Shown: positions 25,589 through 34,733 of the stretch, one piece after another
Layout: each line of letters starts with the position of its first letter
How positions within the stretch are numbered: the stretch's first letter is position 1
Source: Gordonia sp. SID5947
Lineage (GTDB): Bacteria; Actinomycetota; Actinomycetes; Mycobacteriales; Mycobacteriaceae
Reading direction: 5' to 3'
NCBI RefSeq assembly: GCF_009862785.1
Contig: NZ_WWHU01000001.1
Coordinates: 4,650,001-4,714,000 of the forward strand
Length of the DNA: 64,000 nucleotides
Notes under the pieces: model-generated
Seen by the model: the letters and a program-made list of their open reading frames with translations, nothing else
Databases searched by the model: none
Told to the model about the DNA's origin: nothing
Translations under genes and position numbers: made by a program

Positions 25589-26017
25589 ATGGTTGCATCG
25601 ATCGACGATCCTGAGATCCGTGAGTTCCTGGCCGGCGGCACCAAGACGGGCCACCTCGGATATCTCGCCGGCGATGGCCGACCGCTCGCCGCACCCATCT
25701 GGTTCGTGGTCGACGGGGACCGGATCGCCTTCAACACCGGCTCAGCGACCTCGAAAGCTCGTGCCATCCAACGAGATCCGCGCGTGGTGCTGACCGTCGA
25801 TCTTCCCGAACCACCGTACGGCTTCGTCCAGATCCAGGGCCGCGCGGTCACCGGGGACGATCTCGCCGAGGTGAAGCGGATCGCGACGCTGTGCGGTGAG
25901 CGATACATGGGTGCCGACCGCGCCGAAGAGTTCGGCGCCCGTAACGGGGTGCCCGGCGAGCTGGTGGTGTGGATCGAGCCGAGCAAGGTGATCGCGGCGC
26001 TCGACGTCTCGGGGTGA
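25589..26017 (+). CDS. PPOX-class flavin/F420-dependent oxidoreductase
   Basis: This is a 142-residue split-barrel protein (pyridoxamine 5'-phosphate oxidase fold). GHLGYLAGDGRPLAAPIWFVVDGDRIAFNTG is the typical beginning, followed by KARAIQRDPRVVLTVDLPEPPYGFVQIQGRAV and a C-terminal GELVVWIEPSKVIAALDVSG. Small actinobacterial members often use F420 or FMN. The substrate is unknown. It begins 25 bases after mftG and may be in the same transcript. Confidence 0.82.
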   Translation: MVASIDDPEIREFLAGGTKTGHLGYLAGDGRPLAAPIWFVVDGDRIAFNTGSATSKARAIQRDPRVVLTVDLPEPPYGFVQIQGRAVTGDDLAEVKRIATLCGERYMGADRAEEFGARNGVPGELVVWIEPSKVIAALDVSG

Positions 26018-26079
26018 TCGTTCCGGTGTGGTGACCGGGGCGCCGACACCGCACAAACATGGGATGTTAGGTTCTTTGG

Positions 26080-26757
26080 GTGGACAACCTGATCATCCCT
26101 CCCCGACGGACCAGTGAGCTCGTGGTCGATCGGATGCGTGACCTCATCCGGTCCGGCGAATGGGCCGTGGGCGGGCGAATCCCCGCCGAGCCGGAACTCG
26201 TCGAGCAATTCGGAGTGGGGCGCAACACGATCCGTGAAGCCGTGCGGGCGCTCGAACACGCCGGGATGCTCGTTCCCCGACGTGGCGACGGTACCTACGT
26301 CCGTAGTCGCAACCTGCTCGCTGCGGCGATCGAGAGTTGCGTTCCCGGTTCGGCGCATCACGATCTGCTCGGTGCGCGTCGCGCCATCGAGGTGGAGGCG
26401 GCGGCCGCGGCCGCCGAGCGTGCGTCGGCGGCGGAGGTCGCCGGGTTGCGTGACCGGCTCCGGGCCGCCGAGCAAGCCTTCGCTGATGCGGACGTGTCGG
26501 CATATGCGCAGGAGGACATGGCTTTTCACATCTCACTGGTTGCGATCTCGGGTAACCGGCTGTTGCTCGAGCTGTACGACGGCATCGTCGAGGTCATGCA
26601 GCGCCTCCACCAGCACGTGGTGGCGGCGACCCTGACCGATGGTGTTCACCCGTCAGGACACGTCGCGGTGGTCGACGCGATCGAGGCCGGCGACCCCGGC
26701 GCCGCCCGCGCTGCGGTCCATTCCTATCTCGACGAAGCGCTGCGGGGGATGTCGTGA
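26080..26757 (+). CDS. GntR/FadR-family (FCD) transcriptional regulator
   Basis: This 225-residue regulator starts at GTG 26080. The winged helix is SELVVDRMRDLIRSGEWAVGGRIPAEPELVEQFGVGRNTIREAVRALEHAGML (residues 12-62), followed by a helical FCD ligand domain (ARRAIEVEAAAAAAERA, DMAFHISLVAISGNRLLLELYDGI, HVAVVDAIEAGDPGAARAAVHSYL) with Asp/His metal-site residues in the usual places. Its stop overlaps the GTG of the transporter gene (GTGA), so it probably controls that transporter. Confidence 0.87.
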   Translation: MDNLIIPPRRTSELVVDRMRDLIRSGEWAVGGRIPAEPELVEQFGVGRNTIREAVRALEHAGMLVPRRGDGTYVRSRNLLAAAIESCVPGSAHHDLLGARRAIEVEAAAAAAERASAAEVAGLRDRLRAAEQAFADADVSAYAQEDMAFHISLVAISGNRLLLELYDGIVEVMQRLHQHVVAATLTDGVHPSGHVAVVDAIEAGDPGAARAAVHSYLDEALRGMS

Positions 26758-27983
26758 CCGCAGAGGATCGTACGGTGCTGACGGCGGCGGAGAGTTCGGC
26801 CGACGCGGCGCCGGGGCACGATACGCCGCGTGGTGTGGCGGCCGTGGTCGCCGCCATCGGCATCATGCTCGTGGCAGCCAATCTGCGTCCGCCGGTGGTC
26901 TCGGTGGCGCCGCTCGTCGACGACATCATGCGCGATCTGGGTTTCGGCAGTGCGGCAGCCGGATTGCTCACCACGTTGCCGGTGCTGTTCTTCGGGATCA
27001 GCGCGCCGATCGCTCCGCGCATCGCCGCGCGGTACGGGATCGAACGGACCATCTTCGCCTCGCTGGTGGTGCTCGTCCTCGGCATGGGGCTGCGATTCGT
27101 CCCCGTCACGGTGAGCCTGCTGGTGGGTTCGGCCGTGATCGGGACCGCGATCGGGATCTGCAACGTCGTGTTGCCTGCGCTCATCAAACGCGACTTCGCA
27201 CACCGGTCGGGCCTCATGACCGGGCTGTATTCCATGACGCTGTCGGGCGGGGCGGCGGTCGCCGCCGCACTGACCATCCCGATCGACGATCTCGACGGTG
27301 GCAACTGGCGGTTGACCATGACGTCGTGGACGCTACTCGCGCTGCTGGCCCTGGTGGTCTGGGTGCCGCAACTGGCGCGAGTGCATCGGGTGTCGGTGAC
27401 CGCCGCACCGACCTCGTTGTGGCGCAATCGGATCGCCTGGTCCATCACGACCTTCATGGCAGCGCAGTCGATCATCTTCTACACGTTCAGCGCCTGGCTG
27501 CCGCAGTATCTCATCGACCGCGGGCGCACCGCGGCCGAGGCGGGTGCCACGCTCGCGATCGGTCAGGTGGTCGCCCTGACGGCATCACTGGTGATCCCCA
27601 TCGTGGCCGGCCGGTTCGCCGATCAGCGTGCGATCACGCTCGGGGTGGTGGCCGTGTGCGCGGTCGGGTTCGTCGGTCTGGTGACCGTCCATGAGTGGAC
27701 GACGCTGTGGGTCATCCTGATCATGTTCGGGCCGGGGTCGTCGATCAGTCTGGTGTTGCTGTTCATGGTGTTGCGCAGCCCGTCGACGGTGGTCACCGGT
27801 CAGGTGTCGGGGATGGCCCAGTCGGTCGGCTATGTCGTGGCTGCGGCCGGCCCGATCGCCATCGGCGCGCTCCACGACGTGACCGGGTCCTGGACCGTGG
27901 CGATGTCGGTGCTGGGTGTGGCGCTCGTTCCGCAGGGGCTCGCCACGCTGCTCGCGGCGAAGAACGTCACGATGAAGGTCTGA
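26754..27983 (+). CDS. MFS transporter, CynX/NimT family
   Basis: This 409-residue carrier has about 12 membrane helices after a 25-residue charged N-terminus. AANLRPPVVSVAPLVDDIMRDLGFGSAAAGLLTTLPVLFFG is typical of the cyanate/2-nitroimidazole (CynX/NimT) branch, and R..YGIERTIF follows helix 2. The start is GTG 26754, overlapping the GntR stop. The substrate is unknown. The neighbours (deaminase, racemase, NCS1 permease) hint at a nitrogenous heterocycle, but CynX-type proteins also move other small molecules. Confidence 0.85.
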   Translation: MTAEDRTVLTAAESSADAAPGHDTPRGVAAVVAAIGIMLVAANLRPPVVSVAPLVDDIMRDLGFGSAAAGLLTTLPVLFFGISAPIAPRIAARYGIERTIFASLVVLVLGMGLRFVPVTVSLLVGSAVIGTAIGICNVVLPALIKRDFAHRSGLMTGLYSMTLSGGAAVAAALTIPIDDLDGGNWRLTMTSWTLLALLALVVWVPQLARVHRVSVTAAPTSLWRNRIAWSITTFMAAQSIIFYTFSAWLPQYLIDRGRTAAEAGATLAIGQVVALTASLVIPIVAGRFADQRAITLGVVAVCAVGFVGLVTVHEWTTLWVILIMFGPGSSISLVLLFMVLRSPSTVVTGQVSGMAQSVGYVVAAAGPIAIGALHDVTGSWTVAMSVLGVALVPQGLATLLAAKNVTMKV

Positions 27984-28017
27984 TGAGCGAGGGGCGCGGG
28001 CCGTGTGGGTGGTCGCG

Positions 28018-29381
28018 TCACAGTGCCACCCTCTGGATGCGCCGGGCCTCGAGCGTGTGGGCAGACAGGACGTCGCCCACGGCGGGATTCTGGATCTGCC
28101 CGTCCCGGACCAGAATCCGGCCCGCGACGATCGTGGTGTCCGCGATCATCGGTCCGCACCGCAGCCAGGACTCGACCGGATCGGTGACGGCGCCGGCGAG
28201 AGCCATCGCCGACCCGGTCCAGATGACGAGGTCGGCGCAGGCGCCGGGGCGCAGATGACCGGTCTCGTCGTCCCAGCCGAGGCACGCCGCGCTGCCGCGG
28301 GTCGCGACATCCAGTACGTCACGGGCGGTCATCGCGGCCGAACCGCCACGGTAGCGACCCAGGGTGAGCGCCGCGCGGGCCTCCAGCCAGAGTGAGCCGT
28401 GATCGGTGGATGCGGATCCGTCGCATCCCAGGCCCACCGGGGCCCCGAGGGCACGGAGCCGCGCGACATCGGCCGTTCCGCCACCGATGAGCATGTTCGA
28501 ACTCGGACAGTGCGCAACCCCCACCCCGGCGGCGGCCATGCGAGCCTGTTCGTCGTCGGACGGGTAGATGAAATGGGCGACCCAAGAACGTGATTGCATC
28601 CAACCGACGCTGTCGAAGTAGTCGACCGGGCTCATCCCGTACACCTCCTGGCAATACGCCAGTTCATCCCGGTCCTCGGCGAGATGGGTGTGGAGTCGGA
28701 CGTCGCGGGTCTCGGCCAGTGCGGCGGTGTCGGACATGAGCTGGGCGGTGACCGAGAACGGGGAGCACGGTGCCAGCGCGACTCGGCACATCGCCCGGGA
28801 GACGGGTCGTGGTAGTTGTCGATGAGACGTTCGCAGTCGGCGAGGATCACATCGGGTTCCTGCACCACCTGTACGGGTGGCAGACCGCCGTCGGCGGTGG
28901 AGCGGGTCATCGAGCCCCGATTCGCGTAGAACCGGAAGCCCAGGTCACGGGAGGCGCGGATCTGCGCATCCGTCAAGCCTTCTCGCGGGTGCAGGTACAT
29001 GTGGTCGGACGAGAGGGTGCATCCGCCGAGAAGGAGCTCTGCCATCGCGATCCAGCTGGAGAGGTAGACCGACTCGTCGTCGATCTGCGCCCACAGGGGG
29101 TACAGCGTGGTCAACCATTCGAAGAGTCCGGCATTGACCACCGGCGCAAACGAACGGGTCAGGTTCTGATACATGTGGTGGTGGACGTTGATCAGGCCGG
29201 GCGTGACGAGTTGTCCGTGGGCGTCGATCCGGGTCGTGGCCGTGGGCATCTCGTCGGCGGCCGTCCCGATGCTGTGTACGCGCCCATCCGAGATGGCGAT
29301 CCACCCGTCGGGGACCTCCCGGTCGGAGTCGACGTAGAGATAGGCGTTGCTGATCAGCAGATCGCAGGAATCTTCGTCCAT
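28018..29381 (-). CDS. 8-oxoguanine/guanine deaminase-type amidohydrolase (frame broken at 28794-28796)
   Basis: This is a zinc amidohydrolase of about 454 residues in two abutting frames. The 5' part (from 29381) has GQLVTPGLINVHHHMYQNLTR (metal HxH), SSDHMYLHPRE and ends at LIDNYHDPSPG. The 3' part resumes at MCRVALAPCSPFSVT and has LHTHLAEDRDEL (metal His), WVAHFIYPSDDE, GVAHCPSSNMLIGGG and GLGCDGSASTDHGSLWLEAR (metal Asp). The matches are to the 8-oxoguanine deaminase/AtzA-TrzN branch. One extra G in the minus-strand GGG run (28794-28796) joins them as PSPGAMCRVALAP. The gene converges with the MFS gene and heads toward a purine/hydantoin cluster. Confidence 0.82.
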
Positions 29382-29581
29382 CGTGGTACCTCCGGGCAGG
29401 CCGCAGGACAGAGCTGCGGGGTGGAACCCTGTCCCGGATCTGTTCCCGGATCGTCACCGCGAGGTCGCGGACGGGTCGTTCGTGTGTGCAGTAGTGACTA
29501 TCGGCCGCAATGGTTTCGGCGGTGTTACCGGAGTATGTCGATTCGTATCGAAGCGCGAAACCGCAGGGTCCGACACGCTTC

Positions 29582-30319
29582 TCACGTTCGCGCAGAATCT
29601 CCGAAGCCCGCCAACGATCCCGAGTAGATCTTCGGCGGGGGAGTGGCGAACTCCCCGGAGGCGGTCCCGGTGCGCAGACCCATGGCGGCCATCGACGACA
29701 GCATGCCGACGCCGGCGCCGACCCCGTCGATCACCGGGGTGCCGATGGCGTCGCTGATGCGATGCGCGAGGTCGGCCATGCCGGCGCAACCGAGGACGAT
29801 CACGTCGGAACCGTCGGCCTGTAGCGCCTCTCGGCACGACTTCTCGAGAATCTCCGCGGTTGCCGGGTTGGTCTCGAGGTCGAGGACGGGGATGTCGCAG
29901 GCGTGGATTCCCAGACACTGCCTGGAGAATCCATAGCGGTCGACGAGATCGGCCGCGCGGCCGATGGTTCGGTGCAAGGTGGTGACCACCGAGAACCCAC
30001 GCCCGAGCGGTGCCGCGAGATGCATGGCGGCCTCGGCGATCCCCATGACGGGCGCTGTTGCCAGCTCGCGCGCGGCATCGAGGCCGGGGTCGCCGAAGCA
30101 CGCGACGAGATAGCCGTCGTGGTCCGGGTGCTCGGCGATGACACGCAGCAGTCCGGGGACGGCCAGTGCCTCGTCATAGTGGCTCTCGATGGACGCGGGC
30201 CCCATCGACGAGGTCACGGCCAGGATCTCGGTGTCGGGGCGGGCGACGGAACGCGCCGCGGCGGCGATGACGTCGGTCATCGCCGCCGCGGTGTTCGGAT
30301 TGATGATGCAGATGCGCAT
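29582..30319 (-). CDS. Asp/Glu/hydantoin racemase family protein (allantoin/hydantoin racemase-like)
   Basis: This 245-residue cofactor-independent racemase has the two-cysteine active site of the family: VACFGDPGLDAARE (first Cys) and VIVLGCAGMADLA (second Cys). The N-terminus CIINPNTAAAMTDVI is typical of hydantoin racemases, which interconvert enantiomers of 5-substituted hydantoins or allantoin before ring opening. It lies 18 bases downstream of the NCS1 permease on the same strand, so uptake and racemisation are probably co-expressed. Confidence 0.87.
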   Translation of the reverse strand: MRICIINPNTAAAMTDVIAAAARSVARPDTEILAVTSSMGPASIESHYDEALAVPGLLRVIAEHPDHDGYLVACFGDPGLDAARELATAPVMGIAEAAMHLAAPLGRGFSVVTTLHRTIGRAADLVDRYGFSRQCLGIHACDIPVLDLETNPATAEILEKSCREALQADGSDVIVLGCAGMADLAHRISDAIGTPVIDGVGAGVGMLSSMAAMGLRTGTASGEFATPPPKIYSGSLAGFGDSART

Positions 30320-30337
30320 CGTCTGACGCTGCGCCTT

Positions 30338-31906
30338 TCAGAGCGCGGACGGCTCGAGCTTGCCGTCCTTGGCCGTGGGCAGGTCCGCCGGCACCATGCC
30401 CGCGTCGTAGATGAAACTCGCCGGCGCGAACTTCATGCCGAGCCAATAGATCACGCCACCGGCCGCCGCACCCATGAACCACGTGAAGCTCGCCTGATAG
30501 GCGGTGCCCCAGATGACGAAGCCGATCGGCAGGATCGACGCGAGGATGACCGCGATCACGGCGATCGGGTTCCATCCGTTGCGGTAGGAGTACGACCTGC
30601 CGGCCTCCATGCTGAACAGGTCGTCGACCTCGATCTTCTGCTTCTTGATGAGATAGAAGTCGACGATCAGGATGCCGAACAGTGGTCCGATCACCGCACC
30701 GAGCGTGTCCATTGTGTAGTGGATCGCGGTGGGGTTGTTGAAGAGGTTCCACGGCGTGATGAGGACCGAGCCGATCGCGGCGATCATGCCGCCGGTCCGC
30801 CAGGTGATCTTCGTCGGCGCCACATTCGAGAAATCGAAGGCGGGTGACACGAAATTCGCCACGATGTTGATCCCGATGGTGGCGATCGCGAAGGTGAGTA
30901 CGCCGAGGACCGCGGCCGTGGTGTTGTCGATCTTGTCCACGATGTGGACGGGGTCGGTGATGATCGAGCCGTCCTCGTCGTGACCGATCACGGTTGCGCC
31001 CGCCGACACCGTGCACACCACGAGCAGGGAGAAGAACAGGAAGTTGACCGGCAGCCCCCAGAAATTGCCCTTCTTCACCTCGGCGAAAGACCTGCCGTAG
31101 CGGGAGAAGTCACCGAAGTTCAGCATCGGGCCGGAGAAGTAGGAGACCACCAGTGCGAACGCACTGATCATCTGGGTGACCGAGGACCACCCCGACAGGC
31201 CGGGGCCCTCGGACAGGTCGAAGCTGACGTTGCTCCAGCCCGCCTTGACGATCAGATAGGCGGCGAGTGCGATCATCACCACGTACACCGCCGGACCGCA
31301 GAAGTCGATGAACTTGCGGATGGTGTCCATGCCGTTCCAGAAGACGAATGCCTGCAGGATCCACATGAGGATGAATCCGGCCCAGCCGAGCGCGCTGAGG
31401 CCGAGGAACCCGTGTTGATCGACATCGCCCCACGGCTCCAGACCGGGCCAGAACTTCAGGGCGAGCAGCCCGAAGGCAACCGAGGCCAGATAGGTCTGGA
31501 TGCCGTACCAGACCACCGCGATGAGACCTCGGATGATGGCCGCGATGTTGGCGCCCTTGACCCCGAAGGCGATTCGGGTGGTGACCGGGTAGGGCACACC
31601 GGCCAACTGCGAGGGCTTGGCGACGAGGTTGCACAGGATGTTGACGGCGACGATGCCGACGAGGAGCGCGACCAGCACCTGCCACGCCGCGATCCCGAGC
31701 GCGAACAGGCTGCCCGCGAACACATAGCCGCCGACGCTGTGCACGTCGGACATCCAGAACGCAAAGATGTTGTACCACGTCCACTTCTGTTTCCTCAGTG
31801 GCGCGAGATCGGAGTTCGTGAGGTTCTGGTGATATCCGAGTTTGATGACGCTCTCGCCCGCCGCACTCTCGTGGGCGGTCGCGACGTCGGCAGAAGGTGC
31901 GGACAT
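30338..31906 (-). CDS. NCS1-family nucleobase/allantoin/hydantoin permease
   Basis: This 522-residue permease has about 12 membrane helices. NSDLAPLRKQKWTWYNIFAFWMSDVHSVGGYVFAGSLF is the NCS1 N-terminal signature (NxDLAPxxxxxRTW-like), and GVKGANIAAIIRGLIAVVWYGIQTYLA is the conserved helix 3 region. Related proteins (PucI, Mhp1) import allantoin or hydantoins with Na+ or H+. It is first in the minus-strand unit permease-racemase-(deaminase) and is divergent from nothing; a GntR gene ends 125 bases upstream. Confidence 0.9.
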   Translation of the reverse strand: MSAPSADVATAHESAAGESVIKLGYHQNLTNSDLAPLRKQKWTWYNIFAFWMSDVHSVGGYVFAGSLFALGIAAWQVLVALLVGIVAVNILCNLVAKPSQLAGVPYPVTTRIAFGVKGANIAAIIRGLIAVVWYGIQTYLASVAFGLLALKFWPGLEPWGDVDQHGFLGLSALGWAGFILMWILQAFVFWNGMDTIRKFIDFCGPAVYVVMIALAAYLIVKAGWSNVSFDLSEGPGLSGWSSVTQMISAFALVVSYFSGPMLNFGDFSRYGRSFAEVKKGNFWGLPVNFLFFSLLVVCTVSAGATVIGHDEDGSIITDPVHIVDKIDNTTAAVLGVLTFAIATIGINIVANFVSPAFDFSNVAPTKITWRTGGMIAAIGSVLITPWNLFNNPTAIHYTMDTLGAVIGPLFGILIVDFYLIKKQKIEVDDLFSMEAGRSYSYRNGWNPIAVIAVILASILPIGFVIWGTAYQASFTWFMGAAAGGVIYWLGMKFAPASFIYDAGMVPADLPTAKDGKLEPSAL

Positions 31907-31972
31907 GATGGCTCTCCCGGTCAGACGGAGTCAGCGCCGGGTGATCGGGGACGCTGATGATGATCAAGCTAA

Positions 31973-32006
31973 GAACGGATTGTTACCCGTGAATTAACGA
32001 ACGGAT
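31973..32006. promoter_or_regulatory. Direct repeat upstream of the NCS1 permease (possible operator)
   Basis: GAACGGAT occurs at 31973-31980 and again at 31999-32006 in an AT-rich island (31968-32012) between the permease start and the GntR gene stop. It is suitably placed for a promoter/operator of the permease. The regulator is unknown. Confidence 0.3.
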
Positions 32007-32031
32007 ATATTTCCCACCGGGCCCGTGCGGC

Positions 32032-32739
32032 TCAGTCGTCGCGCCGGACCCCGAGTTCGGCAGCGGTCTCCACGATGGCGCTCTCGAGCCGTCGATGATG
32101 GAGTTGGCCCACCTCGAGCACCACGGCGGTGTCGCGGGCGGCGAAGCCGTCGAGCAGTTTCGCATGGTCGTCGTTGAGCGCTTCCTGCGTGGCCGGCCCG
32201 ACGGCCCGCATCACCTGGAAAGGTTCGGTGAGATTCCAGGTCGCCTCGAACATGTTGAGCAACCGCGGCATCGCGCATGGGGTGGTCAGCTCGCGGTGGA
32301 ACTGCCGCGAGATGTCATGAAAGGCCTTGCGGTCGTCGTACTTCAGGGCCGTCATCATCTCGTCGTGCCGGCCGCGGGCGCGCTCGAGGCCCGCGATGTC
32401 GATGCGTTCGACGGCACGCGCCAGGGCCGCCTGCTCCAGGGTGCCTCGCACGAAGTAGATCTCACGGAGTTCGTCGATCGACAGGTGGCTGACCCGGTAA
32501 CCGGCGTTGCGCTGGTGGACGACGAGGCCTTCGCCCACCAATGTCTTGAGAGCCTCTCGCACGGGTATGGGGCTCACCCGGAAGGCTTCGGCGACCTCAC
32601 CCGGCGGGATCTGGGCACCCGGCGGTGCACCGCCGGACAGGATCAGCCGCCGGAGCTCTTCGAGTACGTTGGCGCGCGCACTCTCCGACCGTGTCTCCAC
32701 CAGCTGGGCGATCAGTCGGTCGGTCATGCGTGCGGTCAT
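32032..32739 (-). CDS. GntR-family (FCD) transcriptional regulator
   Basis: This 235-residue regulator has the winged helix ARANVLEELRRLILSGGAPPGAQIPPGEVAEAFRVSPIPVREALKTLVGEGLV and an FCD domain (LREIYFVRGTLEQAALARAVERID, FHDISRQFHRELTTPCAMPRLL) with the metal-site His/Asp pattern. Start ATG 32739 overlaps the stop of the S9 peptidase gene (ATGA); the frame is open slightly further upstream inside that gene. It is the last gene of the amidotransferase-peptidase-regulator unit and also lies upstream of the NCS1 permease, which it could regulate. Confidence 0.85.
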   Translation of the reverse strand: MTARMTDRLIAQLVETRSESARANVLEELRRLILSGGAPPGAQIPPGEVAEAFRVSPIPVREALKTLVGEGLVVHQRNAGYRVSHLSIDELREIYFVRGTLEQAALARAVERIDIAGLERARGRHDEMMTALKYDDRKAFHDISRQFHRELTTPCAMPRLLNMFEATWNLTEPFQVMRAVGPATQEALNDDHAKLLDGFAARDTAVVLEVGQLHHRRLESAIVETAAELGVRRDD

Positions 32740-34733
32740 CGGGCGGCTCCGCTGCCGGCGGGGTGGCCGAGAATCCAACCCGCCACGGCCTCGGTCAGAA
32801 GTTGCTGATTGTGCCGTTTGACGATCTCATGCCCTTCGTCGTCGAACATCAGCATCTCGGCCACGGCGCCCCGGGCGCGCAGCTCGTCGACCATCTGCCG
32901 GGACTCACTCACCGGGACATTCGTGTCGTGGGCGCCGTGCACCACCAGCAGGGGCGCCCGGACATCGGCGATGCGATGGATCGGTGACAGGTCGGCGAGG
33001 AGCTCTCGATCCGATTCGGGATGACCGTATTTCGTATAGGCCGCCACCGCGATCCACGGCTCGGTGTTGCGGAAGAAGGACTCGAGGTCACTCATCCCGC
33101 AAATGGCGATCCCGGCGGCAAACGTGTCCGGATGGAAGGTGAGGCAGGCGAGGGTGAGGTAGCCGCCGTAGGAGCGTCCCGCACAGTAGATCGCGTCGGG
33201 ATCGGCGATACCTTGCGCCACAAGGTGTTCGGCGCAGTCGGCGGCGTCGTCGATACCGGCGTAGCGGCCGTACCGGTCGTCGGCGTGCGAGAACAGCCGG
33301 CCGTATCCCGACGACCCACGTACATTCGGGGCGAACACGGTGATCCCGGCGTCCACGAGTGGTCCGAACAGGAAGTTGTAGTCGGGGCGCGTCTGCGCCT
33401 CGGGACCGCCGTGGAAATACAGGACGGTCGGGCCCGCGATGTCGCGTCGCGCACGGAACAGCAGGCCGGACAGCGGCATCCCGTCGCGGGCGGACAGTTC
33501 GAGGACTTCGGGGGCCAGGGCGCTCGACGGACCTTCGCCCGCGACCAGGTCGTCGCGCACCGCGATGACCTCTCCGGTCCCGGTGTGCACCAGGTGGACC
33601 AGCGGGGAGTGCTGCGGACTCGACACGGTGACGGTGAGCAGGGTGCCGGCCGCGCTGATGGAGAGCTCGGCTGCCACCTCGCCCGGCAGGTCGATCGGCT
33701 CGTGCAAGGTCTGATCCGGCAGGGTGAGTATCTGTAATTCACTGCGCCCATCGACATTCCAGAGCATCGCCACCGTGGACTGATCGTTGCTCACCGCGAA
33801 CTCGTCGAGACCGGAATCCGGACGCTGTGCGAGCACCCGGAACCGTACGCCGTGCCGACCGACCTCGACGCCCAGCAGCCTCGGATACTTGCTGTCGAAA
33901 TCGCTGCGGACGATGGCCTGGACGCTGTCGAGATCGCGTTCGGCATCCTGCGGAGGGCCGGTGAACACGAGCGAGGGGTGGTCGAAACCCTGATCGAGGA
34001 TGTAACCGTCGTCGGTGACCGCGCCGGGGTCGTTGGGCAGCAGCGGCGTCATCGTCACGCTGCCGGACGCCGTGTCGACCCGTCGGCGCAGCAACAGCAG
34101 GTCGCGATAACCGCGGGGGCCGACGCGGACGAGCGTGGCGCCCTTCCACGAGTCGATGAGGGCTCCGCCGACACGGACGTCGAGTGTCATGGTCGTCGCG
34201 GTGCCCGGGTGTACCCGTAGCGAATGTGCGGTGCCGTCGGATTCGGTCGCGGTGATGAGTACCCAGTCGGTGTCCCATCCGACGAGGGAGACGGTGCCGA
34301 ACGAACGGCCACCGGCGAGATGGGAGTGGCTCTGCCCGTCGCCGTCGGTGCGCGTCGCGCCTATCCGGTGCGCGGTGTCGTCGTCGGGATCGGTGGTGAC
34401 CACCCACACCTGGTGGTGCTCGCCGCCACTCGGGGCGATCTCCACCGCCAGCCATCGGCTGTCGGTGGAGTGGACGATCTTGCGTACCGGCCCGGTGGCG
34501 GGCAGGCTCACCCAGCGGAGTTCGCCGACCCCCGCGATGGACAACGAGCGTTGTGCGGCACGAGGATAGCCGGTGCCGTCATCGACGATGTAGGCGAACG
34601 CGGTTCCGTCCGGCGACACCGATGCGCCGTAGGTGTGCCAGCCGCGGTCGTCGAAACGGAGGGCGGGTACGGGCAGTGCGTCACCGTGGCGTGCCGTCGC
34701 GGCGCCGCTGCGCGTCATCCCGCTCGTACTCAT
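32736..34733 (-). CDS. S9 family (prolyl oligopeptidase/acylaminoacyl peptidase) serine peptidase
   Basis: This is a 665-residue two-domain peptidase. Residues 1-400 form a beta-propeller-like region (GASVSPDGTAFAYIVDDGTGYPRAA and later blades). The C-terminal alpha/beta-hydrolase has PTVLYFHGGPEAQTRPDYNFLFG, APNVRGSSGYGRLF, the nucleophile elbow IYCAGRSYGGYLTLA (Ser in GRSYGG), the acid in VVHGAHDTNVPVSES and His in FDDEGHEIVK. Start ATG 34733 (MSTSGMTRSG) overlaps the upstream gene's stop, and a longer open frame upstream is not conserved. It is coupled to the asparagine-synthetase-like gene, suggesting it acts on the same small peptide or amide. Confidence 0.88.
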   Translation of the reverse strand: MSTSGMTRSGAATARHGDALPVPALRFDDRGWHTYGASVSPDGTAFAYIVDDGTGYPRAAQRSLSIAGVGELRWVSLPATGPVRKIVHSTDSRWLAVEIAPSGGEHHQVWVVTTDPDDDTAHRIGATRTDGDGQSHSHLAGGRSFGTVSLVGWDTDWVLITATESDGTAHSLRVHPGTATTMTLDVRVGGALIDSWKGATLVRVGPRGYRDLLLLRRRVDTASGSVTMTPLLPNDPGAVTDDGYILDQGFDHPSLVFTGPPQDAERDLDSVQAIVRSDFDSKYPRLLGVEVGRHGVRFRVLAQRPDSGLDEFAVSNDQSTVAMLWNVDGRSELQILTLPDQTLHEPIDLPGEVAAELSISAAGTLLTVTVSSPQHSPLVHLVHTGTGEVIAVRDDLVAGEGPSSALAPEVLELSARDGMPLSGLLFRARRDIAGPTVLYFHGGPEAQTRPDYNFLFGPLVDAGITVFAPNVRGSSGYGRLFSHADDRYGRYAGIDDAADCAEHLVAQGIADPDAIYCAGRSYGGYLTLACLTFHPDTFAAGIAICGMSDLESFFRNTEPWIAVAAYTKYGHPESDRELLADLSPIHRIADVRAPLLVVHGAHDTNVPVSESRQMVDELRARGAVAEMLMFDDEGHEIVKRHNQQLLTEAVAGWILGHPAGSGAAR

